This document shows, in pieces, positions 48,451 through 60,431 of a stretch of 64,000 nt of DNA. The notes under the pieces were generated by a model. That model saw only the letters and a program-made list of their open reading frames with translations, was not told where the DNA came from and ran no database searches. The stretch is taken from contig JAQGEQ010000354.1 in NCBI GenBank assembly GCA_034620365.1, positions 1,240,001 through 1,304,000 of the forward strand. Reading direction: 5' to 3'. The position numbers were made by a program, and so were the translations under genes. Positions within the stretch are counted from its first letter, which is position 1, and each line of letters starts with the position of its first letter. This DNA is from Pegea sp. RAD2-039. Lineage: Eukaryota > Chordata > Thaliacea > Salpida > Salpidae.

Positions 48451-50825
48451 TTAATGCTGTGTTGGAATATAAGATTTTGGTAAATGGCTCGGATCACTAA
48501 AGATACTGATTGAATTATAGAAGAACTTACAAGTTTGACTTCTTTGTTCCCAAGTCTCAGGCCAAACATGAATCTGTTTGATATTTGTCAATCTTTTAAG
48601 GAGCAAAAGATACATTTCAAGAGTCCCATCAAGCCACTCGCCTCGTTTTTCTTGAATAATACTTAAATGTTTGTGCGTTATTGGATCCTTATTCATATGC
48701 ATACAAGATTTGAGACCAACCTGTATTCTAAAATACAACAGATAATTAAAATTTGTGGTTAGAATTATAATATAATATTACCTTTTAGGCTCAATATATC
48801 TACTTAAGCTTATAACTGAGCGTAAGTTCTTATACATATGTCTTCCATTATATGTCATTGACATAGTTGAAAATACATCTACCTTAGTTTTACTGTAAAG
48901 ATTCCAATACTGTAAAAAAAAATATTGTTTTAAGGCATCATTACTTAGTTGGGGTACATCAAGTGCTGAAAATGCTAAGAACCAAATTATTTATGTTAAA
49001 ATAAAAGTAAAAAGTTATTTTTTTAATACTTGAACCTTTAATACTCCCCAATCTGATATGCAGAAACCAATTTTTAGGTTAAGCTTGTGAAGTTTGTTTG
49101 TCAATGAATTCAAGAATTTTCTAAAAATGATTTTTTCTGTTCATTTCTTTGGTTTAAGTTTTTATAGACATTTTAAAAACAAACTTTTCAAGAAATGTTT
49201 ACTTACCTATCATTATGATCAAAAATGAATAAAAATTAGTTTACAAGATTATTTTAAATGTAAATAAAATATCTAACACAACTCTTGTTGCATGTTCAAA
49301 AGTGTACTCCTTGTTAGGTTCGTAATCAATCATTATTCCATCCCAGCCGTCCATCTTTACTTGATCAGCTAATCTTTGAAGTACAATATCTCTGAAATAA
49401 TTTAGTTGTCATCAAATTTTCAGGGATCAAATCACTGTAACAACCTCTTAAATCCATCAAGAGCAAGTAGTTTTAGAGCACCATATTTAAGTTGCACATG
49501 TGGAATCATTTCTGGGTCTGATTCTGGAAAATAGTCTTTAATCATCTCATTTAGATCTGTTTTATTTTACAAAATCTTCTTAATTGAAACTTTTTTGGAT
49601 AAAATACAAACTTTTTGGGTATTATTTGAACATCTTTTTCTTCGTTTTCAGTGGTTACGTTTAACTTGTAAATGTTTGAAGATGGGTAAATCGTACCAAT
49701 ATTATTCAAAACTACAGAAGATCCAAACTTAAGAAGTTCTTTTTTTAGTTTCAATACTCCTGCTGGGTCAAGTTTTACCCAGAAACTAAACTCCTTTTTA
49801 TTATAAGGGTTGTAAGGAGTCGTTATAAAATCTGAAGCAATTGTTAACAGCAGTTAGTAGAAAGCAAAACAAAAATTTAATTAATGTACAAATATGAATG
49901 TTTATGAAAATATTTTAAATAGCTAATTAATCATTTCTAAAAAAATTTTAATTTTTTAAAAACATGATTGATTTATTTTAATTTTTTAATATTAGCTGGT
50001 ATATAGTTTTAAACAGAATTTTCCTAATAATTATTATGAATAAATTAAAAGTAATTCATGTTGGCAACATAATAATTTAAGATTGTCACTTGCGTTTACT
50101 GTTTGTACAATAAGCCCAATCAAACGTTTGGTTAATGATTGTTCTTTTATAAGTAAGCCCAAGCTTAGTTGAGGAACAAAAATCTTCATCAGATTTGATA
50201 CGTGCAACATGGGTATCAGCCAACCAACCATTTACACAGCTAAAAATCAATGATTGCATAATTACTTTTTCTTCAAAATTTATTATGGATGATAAAGTTA
50301 TTTTTCAATTTATTAAAACAGTTTACAAACAAACCTTTGAAAACCAAAATCAATTTCACGCTCTAAGTCACTTAGTAAAGCTAAAAATCTATTTCTTTCA
50401 GCGCATACAGATATAGCCTGTTCGTATGTACAGTTAGAACAACTTTTTAGTATAACTCCTGGAAATATTTGAAAATATTTTTGAAAAGTGATCATATTGA
50501 TTCATAGATTTTTTAAAGGATAATAGATACCACTGTGTGTTGAAGGTGTAGATATGTTTAAATTTACATGCTCTTTTAAAGGGAGACTTAATCCATTTCC
50601 AAGACCTAAACAAGTAAAATGAATTAATCAATGTTATTTTTTCAGGTCAAACAAAGTTTTCAAAAAAAAAAGTAAAAATTAGAATTGTTAATTATTATTA
50701 GAACTATTTCTTCTTAAACTAATTGGAAACTTGTTTATGAGCTTGTAATGTAATTGTTGTAAATAAATCAAATATTTTTATAAAACGTTATATTTACCTA
50801 AAATGAACAAAAGTAAAAATTTCAT
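48451..50825 (-). CDS. Secreted Link-domain protein fused to a GH18-like barrel
   Basis: Exons: 50825-50798, 50605-50531, 50458-50335, 50239-50100, 49831 to about 49560-49620 (end unresolved), 49556-49445, 49391-49278, 49120-49036, 48909-48782, 48727-48451. A signal peptide (MKFLLLFIL) leads to a Link domain, residues about 37-122, with the four conserved cysteines (C53, C77, C97, C120), TYEQAISVC, the hallmark CVNGWLAD and FDWAYC. Link modules bind hyaluronan in other animals. The C-terminal half reads as a TIM barrel: DGWDGIMIDYEP (GH18 strand 4 is DGxDxDxE), then LNLKIGFCISDW, VDVFSTMSMTYN (GH18 strand 6 MTYD-like) and IKQIHVWPETWE (strand 8 W-containing). GH18 membership is my inference. 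The fifth-to-sixth exon join does not fit phase with a strong site, so the two halves could be separate transcripts, although every other junction agrees. Outside the cell, a sugar-binding or glycosidase role is likely. Confidence 0.7.
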
Positions 50826-52811
50826 TCTTTTTAATTATTTCAAAAACTGATAATTAAAAAGCATAAAATGCGATTTTTTCAATTTCTGTCAAAATATTAA
50901 ATTGATAAACGATAATTCTTGAAAAATCTGATTAAGTTAGCCAAAAAGAGATCATAATTTCATAAAAAAGGTTGAATAAAGATAATAAACTACAAAATTA
51001 AATTATAGATTCTAATCAATCTCAAGTACAGTTACTGAAATGTAAAAGATTAAAAATAAAAGAGATAAAATTGTTCAAGGTTTGTATTAGGGTTATATAT
51101 TTATCTATAACTTCTTGTATTGAATGAGTCTTCAATAAAACCTTAAAGCAAGAAGATCTGTTTTTAAACTAATCTTGTCTGAAGCAGAATTTGGCAACAA
51201 AAGATTGGAAGAAAATTTATAAAAAAAAAGTTAGAACTATTAGAAAAAAATATTTAAATAAGTATTTTTTGCTACAGTGAATCTCAAACTTTTGGATTTG
51301 TAGACTATTTTCAAATTTACAAGTAGAACAGCTTTAAAGTCAGAACTTTATCTGAATACCTCATTTATTTTGCTTTATTTAATTGTATGGGTAAAGATCC
51401 AAAAAATCTATTTTTTCGTGAATCAACAAATTATTTGAACTGATAGAAATTTTACTTTAACGCTCAAATCTCTCACAAAAGAGAATCGACTCTTAAAGTA
51501 ATTCAACGATTTCATTTGAAGCTAAAAGTTTTGAACAAGGATATTTCTAAATTGTTGGATCCACAAAAATCCATATACTAGTCTAAAAATATTACCTTTG
51601 AAGAAACTTAAACTAAAAAAAAGTGTTTTGAGATAAGCAGATAATATTAAAACTGTTTTAGATAAACAAAGACATGAAGAAGAACTGTTTCTAGTTCTAG
51701 AACAGAAGATTTGTTTCTAGTGGAAACATCACAGAGTTTACAAACCTTTGCTTGAAAATAAGTTAAGCTTTGTATCAAAGACACATAGTCGACATTAAAT
51801 CGAACGTTAAGTCGACACATAGTCATTTTGCTCACAGATTCTTTTCGAGGGTAAAGACTAGCTTTTCCAACTATTGGTGGATGTAATTGACTTGGGAATA
51901 AGCTACGACTCAGACAGAAGATCTAAATTGAAGAGGAAACTCTTTGACAATAAAAATGCGTAGATATGTTTCGTCTACCCTGGTAGTTAATTCATCTAAG
52001 TTAGAAAAAGCCTCCATTGAAATCGATTAAGTCACTGTCCTAGGTCACTGGGCCGCGTAACCGACCACATGATCTAAAGAGTGGCAACAGCTCGGTGTAA
52101 GCTTCTTTTGACTATAATCAAAGTCTACACCCGCAGAAAGGAAGTATGATCGTGAGCTTCTTTTCATTTATTACGCTGATCTAAGAAGCTTTGCCAAAAA
52201 AAACAAGTATATAGATCTAGCTTTCTATATCCTAGTAGTTTTCTAGAATTTCTAACTCAAACACCTCTGCCTTATATAGCTCATAGCTAATTATGATTTT
52301 AATTGAAATAACCAAGATTCTTTGAATAATCAGACAACTTTTAAACAAAATTTGTAGTAAGCAATTTTTTAACCAATTTAAAATAAACTATTTATTGTAT
52401 GATAAATTAAAACTTTCCAACAATGTTGATATTTATTTTATAAATTTCTTTAATTTTGTCCCCTTATTTCATTAAAGAAAATCATTAGATACATTTAAAA
52501 GTTTCTACCATTTCTGCTTATCTTGTTTAATTAGAATATTTCTTTTAAATGAAATTAATTTACTTAATTTGCTAATGAAATGTGTTTTTTGTAGATGCAA
52601 TTTGTCAGCATCATAGAATAATTGTAAATGCTAACTTAAATGGTAATAATAAGACCTTGATAAAAAATAAACCGATTCATAATATTAACAGATTATTATT
52701 AATATATATTTTTTTGATATTTAAAGGTAACTAAAATAAAACATTTTTCAAAATAAAACGATGAAGATAAATCATGAAGATTTATAAACTACTTTATAAA
52801 CTATAATCGAT
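50826..52811. other. AT-rich intergenic region with an unexplained GC-richer block
   Basis: This is upstream of the Link-domain gene, so its promoter should lie near 50830-51100. At about 51840-52200 the base composition changes (phrases such as GGTCACTGGGCCGCG), but I find no coding frame, tRNA-like box or match to the repeats above. It may be a decayed insertion. Confidence 0.4.
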
Positions 52812-52821
52812 TTTTATTTAT

Positions 52822-53510
52822 TTATTTATTTCGATAAATGCGAAGGAGGGTACCTGAAAAGAGCACCTCTCGCTGACACACATTCTCACAAATAACTACT
52901 ATTTGGCCAAAAATATAGAAAGTAAAAGATGTAACACATGGTATTTTGATATCACTCAAAGCATATAACAGTGAACAATTACATGGAATGTTAATAATAT
53001 AAGAAAGAGAAAAAAACCACAGTTTAGAAATGATAATATTGGAAATATCATAGCGGTTTAACTTCTGCTTGAACAACGCGAGTGACTTCGACATGGCAAT
53101 GTCTGATGGCAGCTGACTCCATGTATTAATTGTACGGTATGAGAAAAAACTTGCTCTGACCAATGTACTAGGTGATATAGGCTTATTAAGATGTAATGTG
53201 TGTCGCCTGCTTTAATATAACTTGAGGGAAGGACTAATAAAAAAGAAATCATCAAACTGAATGTCAATTAAGTTGTGGATAATTTAGAAAATAAGAATTA
53301 GGTCGTATTTAGTCCGTCGAGTTTCCAAAGTATCTAAATTGAAGAGACTGAGACGATGTTTATAACTATCATATTTAATGTTAAGTTTCCTACATACTAA
53401 TCTTATAAATGTGGCCTGAACAGACTCGATCTTTTTGATATCACTAACTTAATATGGAATCTATGCACTGACATTGTATTCAAGAATTGGACGTACGTAC
53501 AATTTGAATT
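52822..53510 (-). pseudogene. LINE reverse transcriptase C-terminus and 3' UTR
   Basis: Part of copy E. The translation shows the thumb and post-RT region in several broken frames, then an open frame with RASFFSYRTINTWSQLPSD and FKQKLNRYD. It is the same segment preserved in copies A, B and C and ends in the 3' UTR. Confidence 0.8.
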
Positions 53511-53518
53511 ACCACTAA

Positions 53519-54547
53519 CTAAATAGTATTGATGTCTTTGGAAGAGTTGAAAACAGAAATCCAGTCAACATCTGATAGAAACCTGTTAATGCCATTATAA
53601 TTTCCACAGTAAAAATTCCTTTTGCTTGAAGTTTTAGTGTTCATAGAAATAGTTTGGTGGAGCTTGAATTCAGTCATATTATGATCACATGTCAAAGCAA
53701 AAGGTTCTTTTTGATCAACGTAGATAATGTTCTCGGATTTTGATGTGATAAGAAGATCCAAAGTATTACCACTAACTTGGGTCGGAAGAGTAACCATCTG
53801 AGATAGATTATTGGCATTGAGGAAGCTTACAAAGGCATGACTTGGAAAGGGTGAATTAGTATTATCACTATCCAAGTTAAACGATTTTCCACTAAATGCT
53901 AAATTAGGGTTATTCCAATCAATTTTACTAAAATTAAAATCCCCCAAAATATATAACTCAGGACACACAACACTCTTCAGAGCTTTCAATAAGGCCTTAA
54001 CAGTAACCTCATCATTAGTTTTAGAGGGTGGTAGATAGGTACATATAAAACGAGAAAATTTGGACTTTGAGTAATGAAAATCAAAGGCGATAATCTCAAA
54101 CCCTGGAAAATTAATAGGATTGATCTGAATTCTAGATATCACGGGTGCAAGCGATGTTTTGTAAATTACGCAAACACCGCCGCCTCTATCATACAGTCTA
54201 TCACAATGCAAAACACAAAAAGGATTACCGTCAACCAGAAAATAATCAGGATAAAACGGTTTCAACCAAGTTTCACTAATAAAACCAAATGTGAAATCTT
54301 AGGAATGCAAAAGAGCTTTCAATTGAAGAATTTTGTTAATAATCGACCGTGCGTTGAAGAACATACATAATGTGATAGAAGAATTGTCTTTTTGATGCTT
54401 GTGAGATTTGATGATAGGCTTCTGTAAGTTGATATCTTGGGTATTAACAATTGTGTCCGGAGAGAGTTTAAAAAAAGAAGATGTGGGTTCAGTGATTATT
54501 TGCCACTTCCGTTTTTTGAAAAAACTTTGACAATTCTCAAGGCCCAT
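53519..54547 (-). pseudogene. LINE ORF2 N-terminus: APE-type endonuclease
   Basis: Within LINE copy E. Two stretches in one frame (54547-54299 and 54296-53519) are separated by a single TAA and together cover the start of ORF2 (FFNARSIINKI, then FISETWLKPF across the stop) through the endonuclease catalytic text GDFNFSKIDW and CDHN. The frame runs out where the RT core is missing, so no active enzyme is expected. Confidence 0.8.
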
Positions 54548-55490
54548 GGTGGACCTCGAACTTTATATTTGAAATCAGTTGGTTGTTCCTTCTCATTTCG
54601 GTTATACGCTTCTTTTAGAAGATGCTTATTTTGTAAGCGATCATCTTCACACATATCATGTGCTACTCTAATGCGCTCGAATTTTTTCTCAAGCCTTAGC
54701 TTATACAGCTTGGCAAGAAACTTGCGTTTGTTCCAATTTTCCTGAAAGGATACTTTCAGCGGTCTTTGATGATCTGAGCTTTTTGCTCCAAGTCTAGTCA
54801 TTGATACCTTTGGAACGTCCACAAAATCAAGGCTTTGAGAGCACATTTGATTAAAAAACTCACTGTCATCATCTTTATCAGTCTCAGAGACATTAAAGGT
54901 GATGACATTGTTTTCTCTATCCTCAGGGTCTACAGTGATTTTTTTGTGCGTGTCGGTGACCTTCTTGGCAAGAAGCTGCACCATAATAGCATTTTTGTCA
55001 GAACTGGGATCACCGACCACCGTGGCCCATGTGACTGGGTTCTTTGTAGAGGCATTAAGTTCGTCCATTGATTTGGACAAACTAGATACCTTCTCATCAA
55101 TCTTGGCAACATCTTTGGCAATTTCCGATTTTAGTTTTTCTAATTCAGCAGATACCGATTTGCTAATGTCTGATGATAGGTTTTCATCAGAATAGGTTGA
55201 GGGAGCTGTTGTATCCATGATTCTACATTTAATGCAAAACCATTTAAATCCCATTTGCTTCGTCTGGTTGTTATCAAATATATCGTACATTTTTTGCTCA
55301 CATCACTACAGGTGAGATGAAAGCAGGAGAGACATTTGAAGCATTCAATTACCGGATCTTCACCAGAGCAAATTTTATTGCAGGATTGGCAATTGCAATC
55401 TTGCTTTGATGAAGTCGGTTTTTCAGGATTTTTCTTTACAGTAGACCGTAAGGTCTTGCCACTTTTATGTGAATCCACCATAGTTTGCAT
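54496..55490 (-). pseudogene. LINE ORF1: PHD-type finger plus RRM-like nucleic-acid-binding domain
   Basis: Within LINE copy E. The frame opening at 55490 gives MQTMVDSHKS and a zinc finger (CQSCNKICS, CFKCLSCFHLTC), and the downstream frame (55290-54496) supplies the last pair (WFCIKC), a helical segment and the RRM-like and C-terminal domains (NVITFNVSE, MTRLGAK, RVAHDM). The two frames are offset by one frameshift at a run of A residues near 55285-55290. ORF1 proteins of CR1-group LINEs bind the element RNA. Confidence 0.75.
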
Positions 55491-55560
55491 AAAAGATGTT
55501 TACTGTCACCAATCACAGGATATATATACTATACAAATCACTTCCTATGGATAACTATAT

Positions 55561-58500
55561 CACAACTTATAAGCACTTATTCAATTAGAATATAACCTAT
55601 AACCTGAAACTTATTCAAATAGAATGGATTTAATTTTTCACTTAAATTCAGAATCGGCTACTTAACAAATTAGCATCCTTTTTAAATAAACTTTTTAAAA
55701 GCTTACAATTTTAAAAGCTTACAATTTTAAAAGTTTTACAAACTTCTTTTTAATTTTATTGGCAGTTAAGCTATCCTAGTTCTAGCTAATCTTATTCCTT
55801 ACACCCAGATTATAATTTTAGGCTGTAAGGTAAACTTTTGTAAAGTATGTGAGATATACAAGATTTTTGTAAAAGTCTTTAGCATTTTCAATTTGTTTTT
55901 GTTTTTAATCAATAGTTCTAATTTAATTTTCATCTTGAACTTTTACAGCGTGGCAGTTTTTCTCTCTAGTCCAAGATGGCTAAACATTAAAAGCTATACT
56001 AAAAAACTATATTATAAAATGAATGGTTATATATAAATTTAAACCTACATAGTTAAAAAGAAGGCATCCACTAGAATACTAGCAAAACTAACTTTCGTTG
56101 ACAAAGCATTTATGGAAGTATTTCAACAGTTATTGAAAACTTGATATTTTTTGCTTAATCTTTTTTACCAATAAATTGTTAGCAAAGACTTTGGTAAATT
56201 TTAAGCTCTAAAAAGGCTTAGTTTTTGACAAACATTTTAATTGCTAAATTATATAATGTTTAAACATGACCTTTTTCGTTACTTTCCATTTAGGGTGTTG
56301 TTTCGTTCTTAACCCAATTTGTTTTCCAAAATCGTTCTATTCTCATGTTAACATGAAAGAAGGTTTTTTGAATTTTAAAACCTTAGAACAAACCTCAAAA
56401 CTTTTGTATCGTTTGTAAATTTAAAAATTGATTTTGTAATTCAACTCCTTAACTTGGAAATTTAATGAAATTTTTTATTCAGATTTAAATTTTTTGTTAA
56501 AAAATAATTTTTTTAATATCTTATATCTTTGTTTTTCGTTTTATTTTTTATTTCAACAATATTTTAAAACCATATTTTTAATAATTTTACGGATTTTTTT
56601 ATAAATACGAATAAACTTTTTGATAAGCTACTTAATTTCTCTTTAAGTAGTTTTTTATAACTGTAGTTTAAGATAATTTGTCATAAATTTTGTCGTTTAA
56701 TTAATAAAGTTTATTTTAATTTATTAATCAGTTTCTACAATATACTTAAAGTTTTTTATGTTATAAAATTAAAATTTTTGATAGTTGTTTGATGTAAAAC
56801 CTTATACATTATGAATAATATTAATTTATGTAATTTTATTTCATAACACATAAAATATTTATAGATTAAAAATCAATTTTGTAATTTTAATTTTTTTACA
56901 ATTTATGATTTGAAGCTGTTTAAATAATATGAATGTTTTACTAACTTATAAACAATTAAAAAGTTTATTTGTTTAAAAACTAATCTAGTAGCAAATATAA
57001 GTTAATGTAAAATAATTTCTCATTATGTACCTATAAAACTTGGTCTAATGTATTACAACATGTACACTTATTAAAGTATTAAGAAAGTTAAACTTAGTTA
57101 TAAATGTTTTTTGTTTTTTAAATGGAGCTATAGCTAGTTAATCTGAATTTGAATTCTTAAAAATATATTTGATAATATTGTAATCAAGTAACTTTTTTTA
57201 TATTTTTTAAATATATTTGCTGACTTATTTTGGAAAATATTAAAATATATAAGTATTATATAAAGATTTTTTATGTTTAACATATTATATATCTTTAAAT
57301 TTCATCTTTTTAATTTTATTGTTTTTAGACTTATCTAATAAATATGTAAAAGTTATAAAAGAAAACTTTTTTAGGATAAGAATAATGTTTTATTTTCTAT
57401 CACCTACTTACTAACAATTAATAGATTTACTATCTAACCATTTAAACTTCTTGTTTATAAAAGTTTTTTAAAATTTTCAAAAGCTAAAAATATCCTATCT
57501 TATGCACTTTTCAAAAATTTTTAAAGCTACTTAAATATGATTTTGTGTAAATATAATGTTAATGGAATTATCCTAGATTATTTTTAAACTTAATATTATA
57601 ATTTTAATATGCCTATAATTATGTAAAAATCATTTATTCTTGAATGATAAAATCTTCTATTATTAGCTTTCTGTAAATAACATATTTAATTTTTTTGATA
57701 AACAATTATTATTAAGTTTATTTTTAAATAAAATTCTTTGTTTTGAAAGATACTAAATTGAGGTTAAGGTTATCTAGTTTATTATTTTAATGATGAAAAT
57801 TTAGTATTATCAAATCTTTTAGGTAGTCATCTTATATAACATATAAGTAAATTTTACTAAGTTGAGTTATTTTTATATTTTTATTTATAACTACTTGACA
57901 TATTTATCTCATCTTTATTTTTAATTGTTCTGTGTAACTGATAACAACTTTTTCCTTATAAAAATTTATATATATTTATAATAACAGTCTATAAATTTTA
58001 TAATATTTATAATCATAGTCTAAAAAACTAGTTCTGATGTTTTTGTGATTTGACTATCATATTTAAAGAGTATAAGTAATAAACTCTTTTAACTGTCAAA
58101 GTTTTACTTATTGCATCATTTTTGTTGTACAGAACAAAGAATCTTTCATTTGAAACTTAGAAATATATGATTTGATATGAATAATAATTTCAAATAGTCT
58201 AAATGAGTATTAATTTTATGAAAGTCTAATGTTATATTCAAACTTAATTTGTAGGAAAATTTTATAGAAGGGTTATATTACCTTTCAGTTTGAAAAGTTT
58301 TTCTAATTCTAATGATTTTCATATTTATTTTTTTATTTTATTCACTATAAAAGATGTTTTTTGAATATTTACAAAAACTTTATTACAACAATTTGATGCC
58401 AAAGATAAATATTTTAATATTGTTTATGTTTGTTTTAAACCTTATGATGCTATTCAAATGTTGTTTATATGGATTTCTAGTTTGATATTTTTTTTATAAA

Positions 58501-59668
58501 TATCTGTATCTAAAATGAATTTTAAATTTATCTACATAATGATGGTTTAAATATAAGATTTCATAAAAACTAGATTTGAGTTTTGTTGAAAAACAAATAG
58601 ATTGTTATAAAAATTTTAAATGTTTTTTTTTTAATTTTATGGAGTCACAAGACACAATATTTCTAAATTGTCTAATGATTGTTAAACAACTGAAATCTTT
58701 TTTAGAAATATATATTGGTTGATTTTTTCTTGTAATTTCACTATTACTCTATAAAAAGTACTTTTTTGCAAACAAAGAAAAAAATTTCTTTTTTCAACAA
58801 TTTTGTGTAAAAATTATGAAAGCTAATCTTTATAAAATTGTACATTTATTTTATAAGGTTGTTTTAAGCACTGCTTTCTTAGCTAAGAGAGTGAGTTTTG
58901 TTTGTATTATACTTTTTTTGCTATACAACATTTTAGTGTTTTGAATGACCATGAAAGTGTTTTTCAAGGAAATTTATTTAACATTTTTGTAAATGTTCAA
59001 AACTATTTTTACTTTATAATAATAATAATATTATTAAACTTGTGAATTTTTTGTAAAATTATTATTTGTATTGTGTCAGAATAATCTCTATTATTTTTGA
59101 TAAACATTTTTTAGAATTTGGTATTTTCAGATAGTATATAAATGAAGTTCTATTTTTGTAAATTATTTCATCTTATTTCTGGTCTTTCTGTATTCTAAAA
59201 ATTTTTAAATTTATATTCTATTGAACAAGCCCAAAGGTTTTTCTATCAATTAAGTTTGAATTACTTTATAAAAACTGTAAAACTAACAAACAACAGAGTG
59301 TTTATTTATCCATTAAATAATAAATAAATATTATATTTAGAACTTTATTTATTATTATTATTATAAACTCAATAGTTTTATTTCATTTGTATTTATCAAG
59401 TTTAAGGTTTTGCTAACTTCTAGTAATTTAAACTTAAACATTTTTTTATTGACATATTATTATTATCAGTAGTTTGTATTTTAATTTAATAAGTTATTTA
59501 ATTTTATAATTTTTTTTTAACCCTTTTTATCTATTATTATAACTACTGTGAAATGTGAAAACTGTTGATCAGTTTATAATGAATTCAAGTTTTAGTAAAA
59601 AGTTATCATCACTTCATCATACTAACTCAAGTTTAATTTTTGTCAAGGAAAATTTAATTTTTAGTTTT
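55561..59668. other. AT-rich intergenic region upstream of ARF6
   Basis: About 4.1 kb, extremely AT-rich, with no supported exon. A short tandem repeat of the 16-bp unit AAAAGCTTACAATTTT lies at 55697-55728. The right end contains a good splice acceptor (AATTTTTAG at 59664), suggesting that ARF6 has a spliced 5' UTR whose first exon lies somewhere in this stretch. Confidence 0.45.
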
Positions 59669-60230
<562 letters not shown>

Positions 60231-60425
60231 AGACGTGATCTTGTATCTGATAATCAAGGACACAGTTGAGGTTGTTACAAATCTAAGAACTCAATTTTTA
60301 TGAATTCTTAAACTCTCATTTACTTTGTAAATAATAGATTTGTTGATTAGCAGTCTTATGTTTGCCCCATATCATCATCGTCATTCTAATTATCTATTAC
60401 AATTTTATTACCCACTGTTTTTCTA

Positions 60426-60431
60426 AATAAA
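60426..60431 (+). terminator. ARF6: ARF6 poly(A) signal
   Basis: AATAAA lies 196 bases past the ARF6 stop codon in an AT-rich 3' UTR. It is the first canonical hexamer downstream. Confidence 0.5.

Larger units (their letters stand above)
52812..55560 (-). mobile_element. CR1-like LINE, near 5'-complete but internally deleted (copy E)
   Basis: This is the longest copy of the family. Reading minus: 5' region to about 55500; ORF1 (from 55490) with a PHD-type Cys4-His-Cys3 finger and then an RRM-like/C-terminal ORF1 domain (RPLKVSF, KYKVRGPPWALRI); ORF2 starting near 54547 with the APE endonuclease (GDFNFSKIDW, NTLDLLITS, CDHN); then, abruptly at about 53515, the RT thumb and C-terminus (YNVSVHRF-like, NTWSQLPSDIAMS). 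The RT palm is deleted. There is a frameshift inside the finger near 55280, an in-frame TAA near 54299, and further breaks in the RT remnant. The 3' UTR ends in the family hairpin and a (TTTA)n tail. Family call: CR1/Jockey group by ORF1 type. Confidence 0.85.

Noticed and set aside
50034-50231. Open frame starting MVGWLIPM within the Link-domain gene
   Set aside because: The neighbouring frame gives the canonical CVNGWLAD Link text and joins both flanking exons in phase, so this one is out of frame.
54074-55554. Several plus-strand frames of 70-100 codons
   Set aside because: They are shadows of the minus-strand LINE ORF1 and endonuclease.
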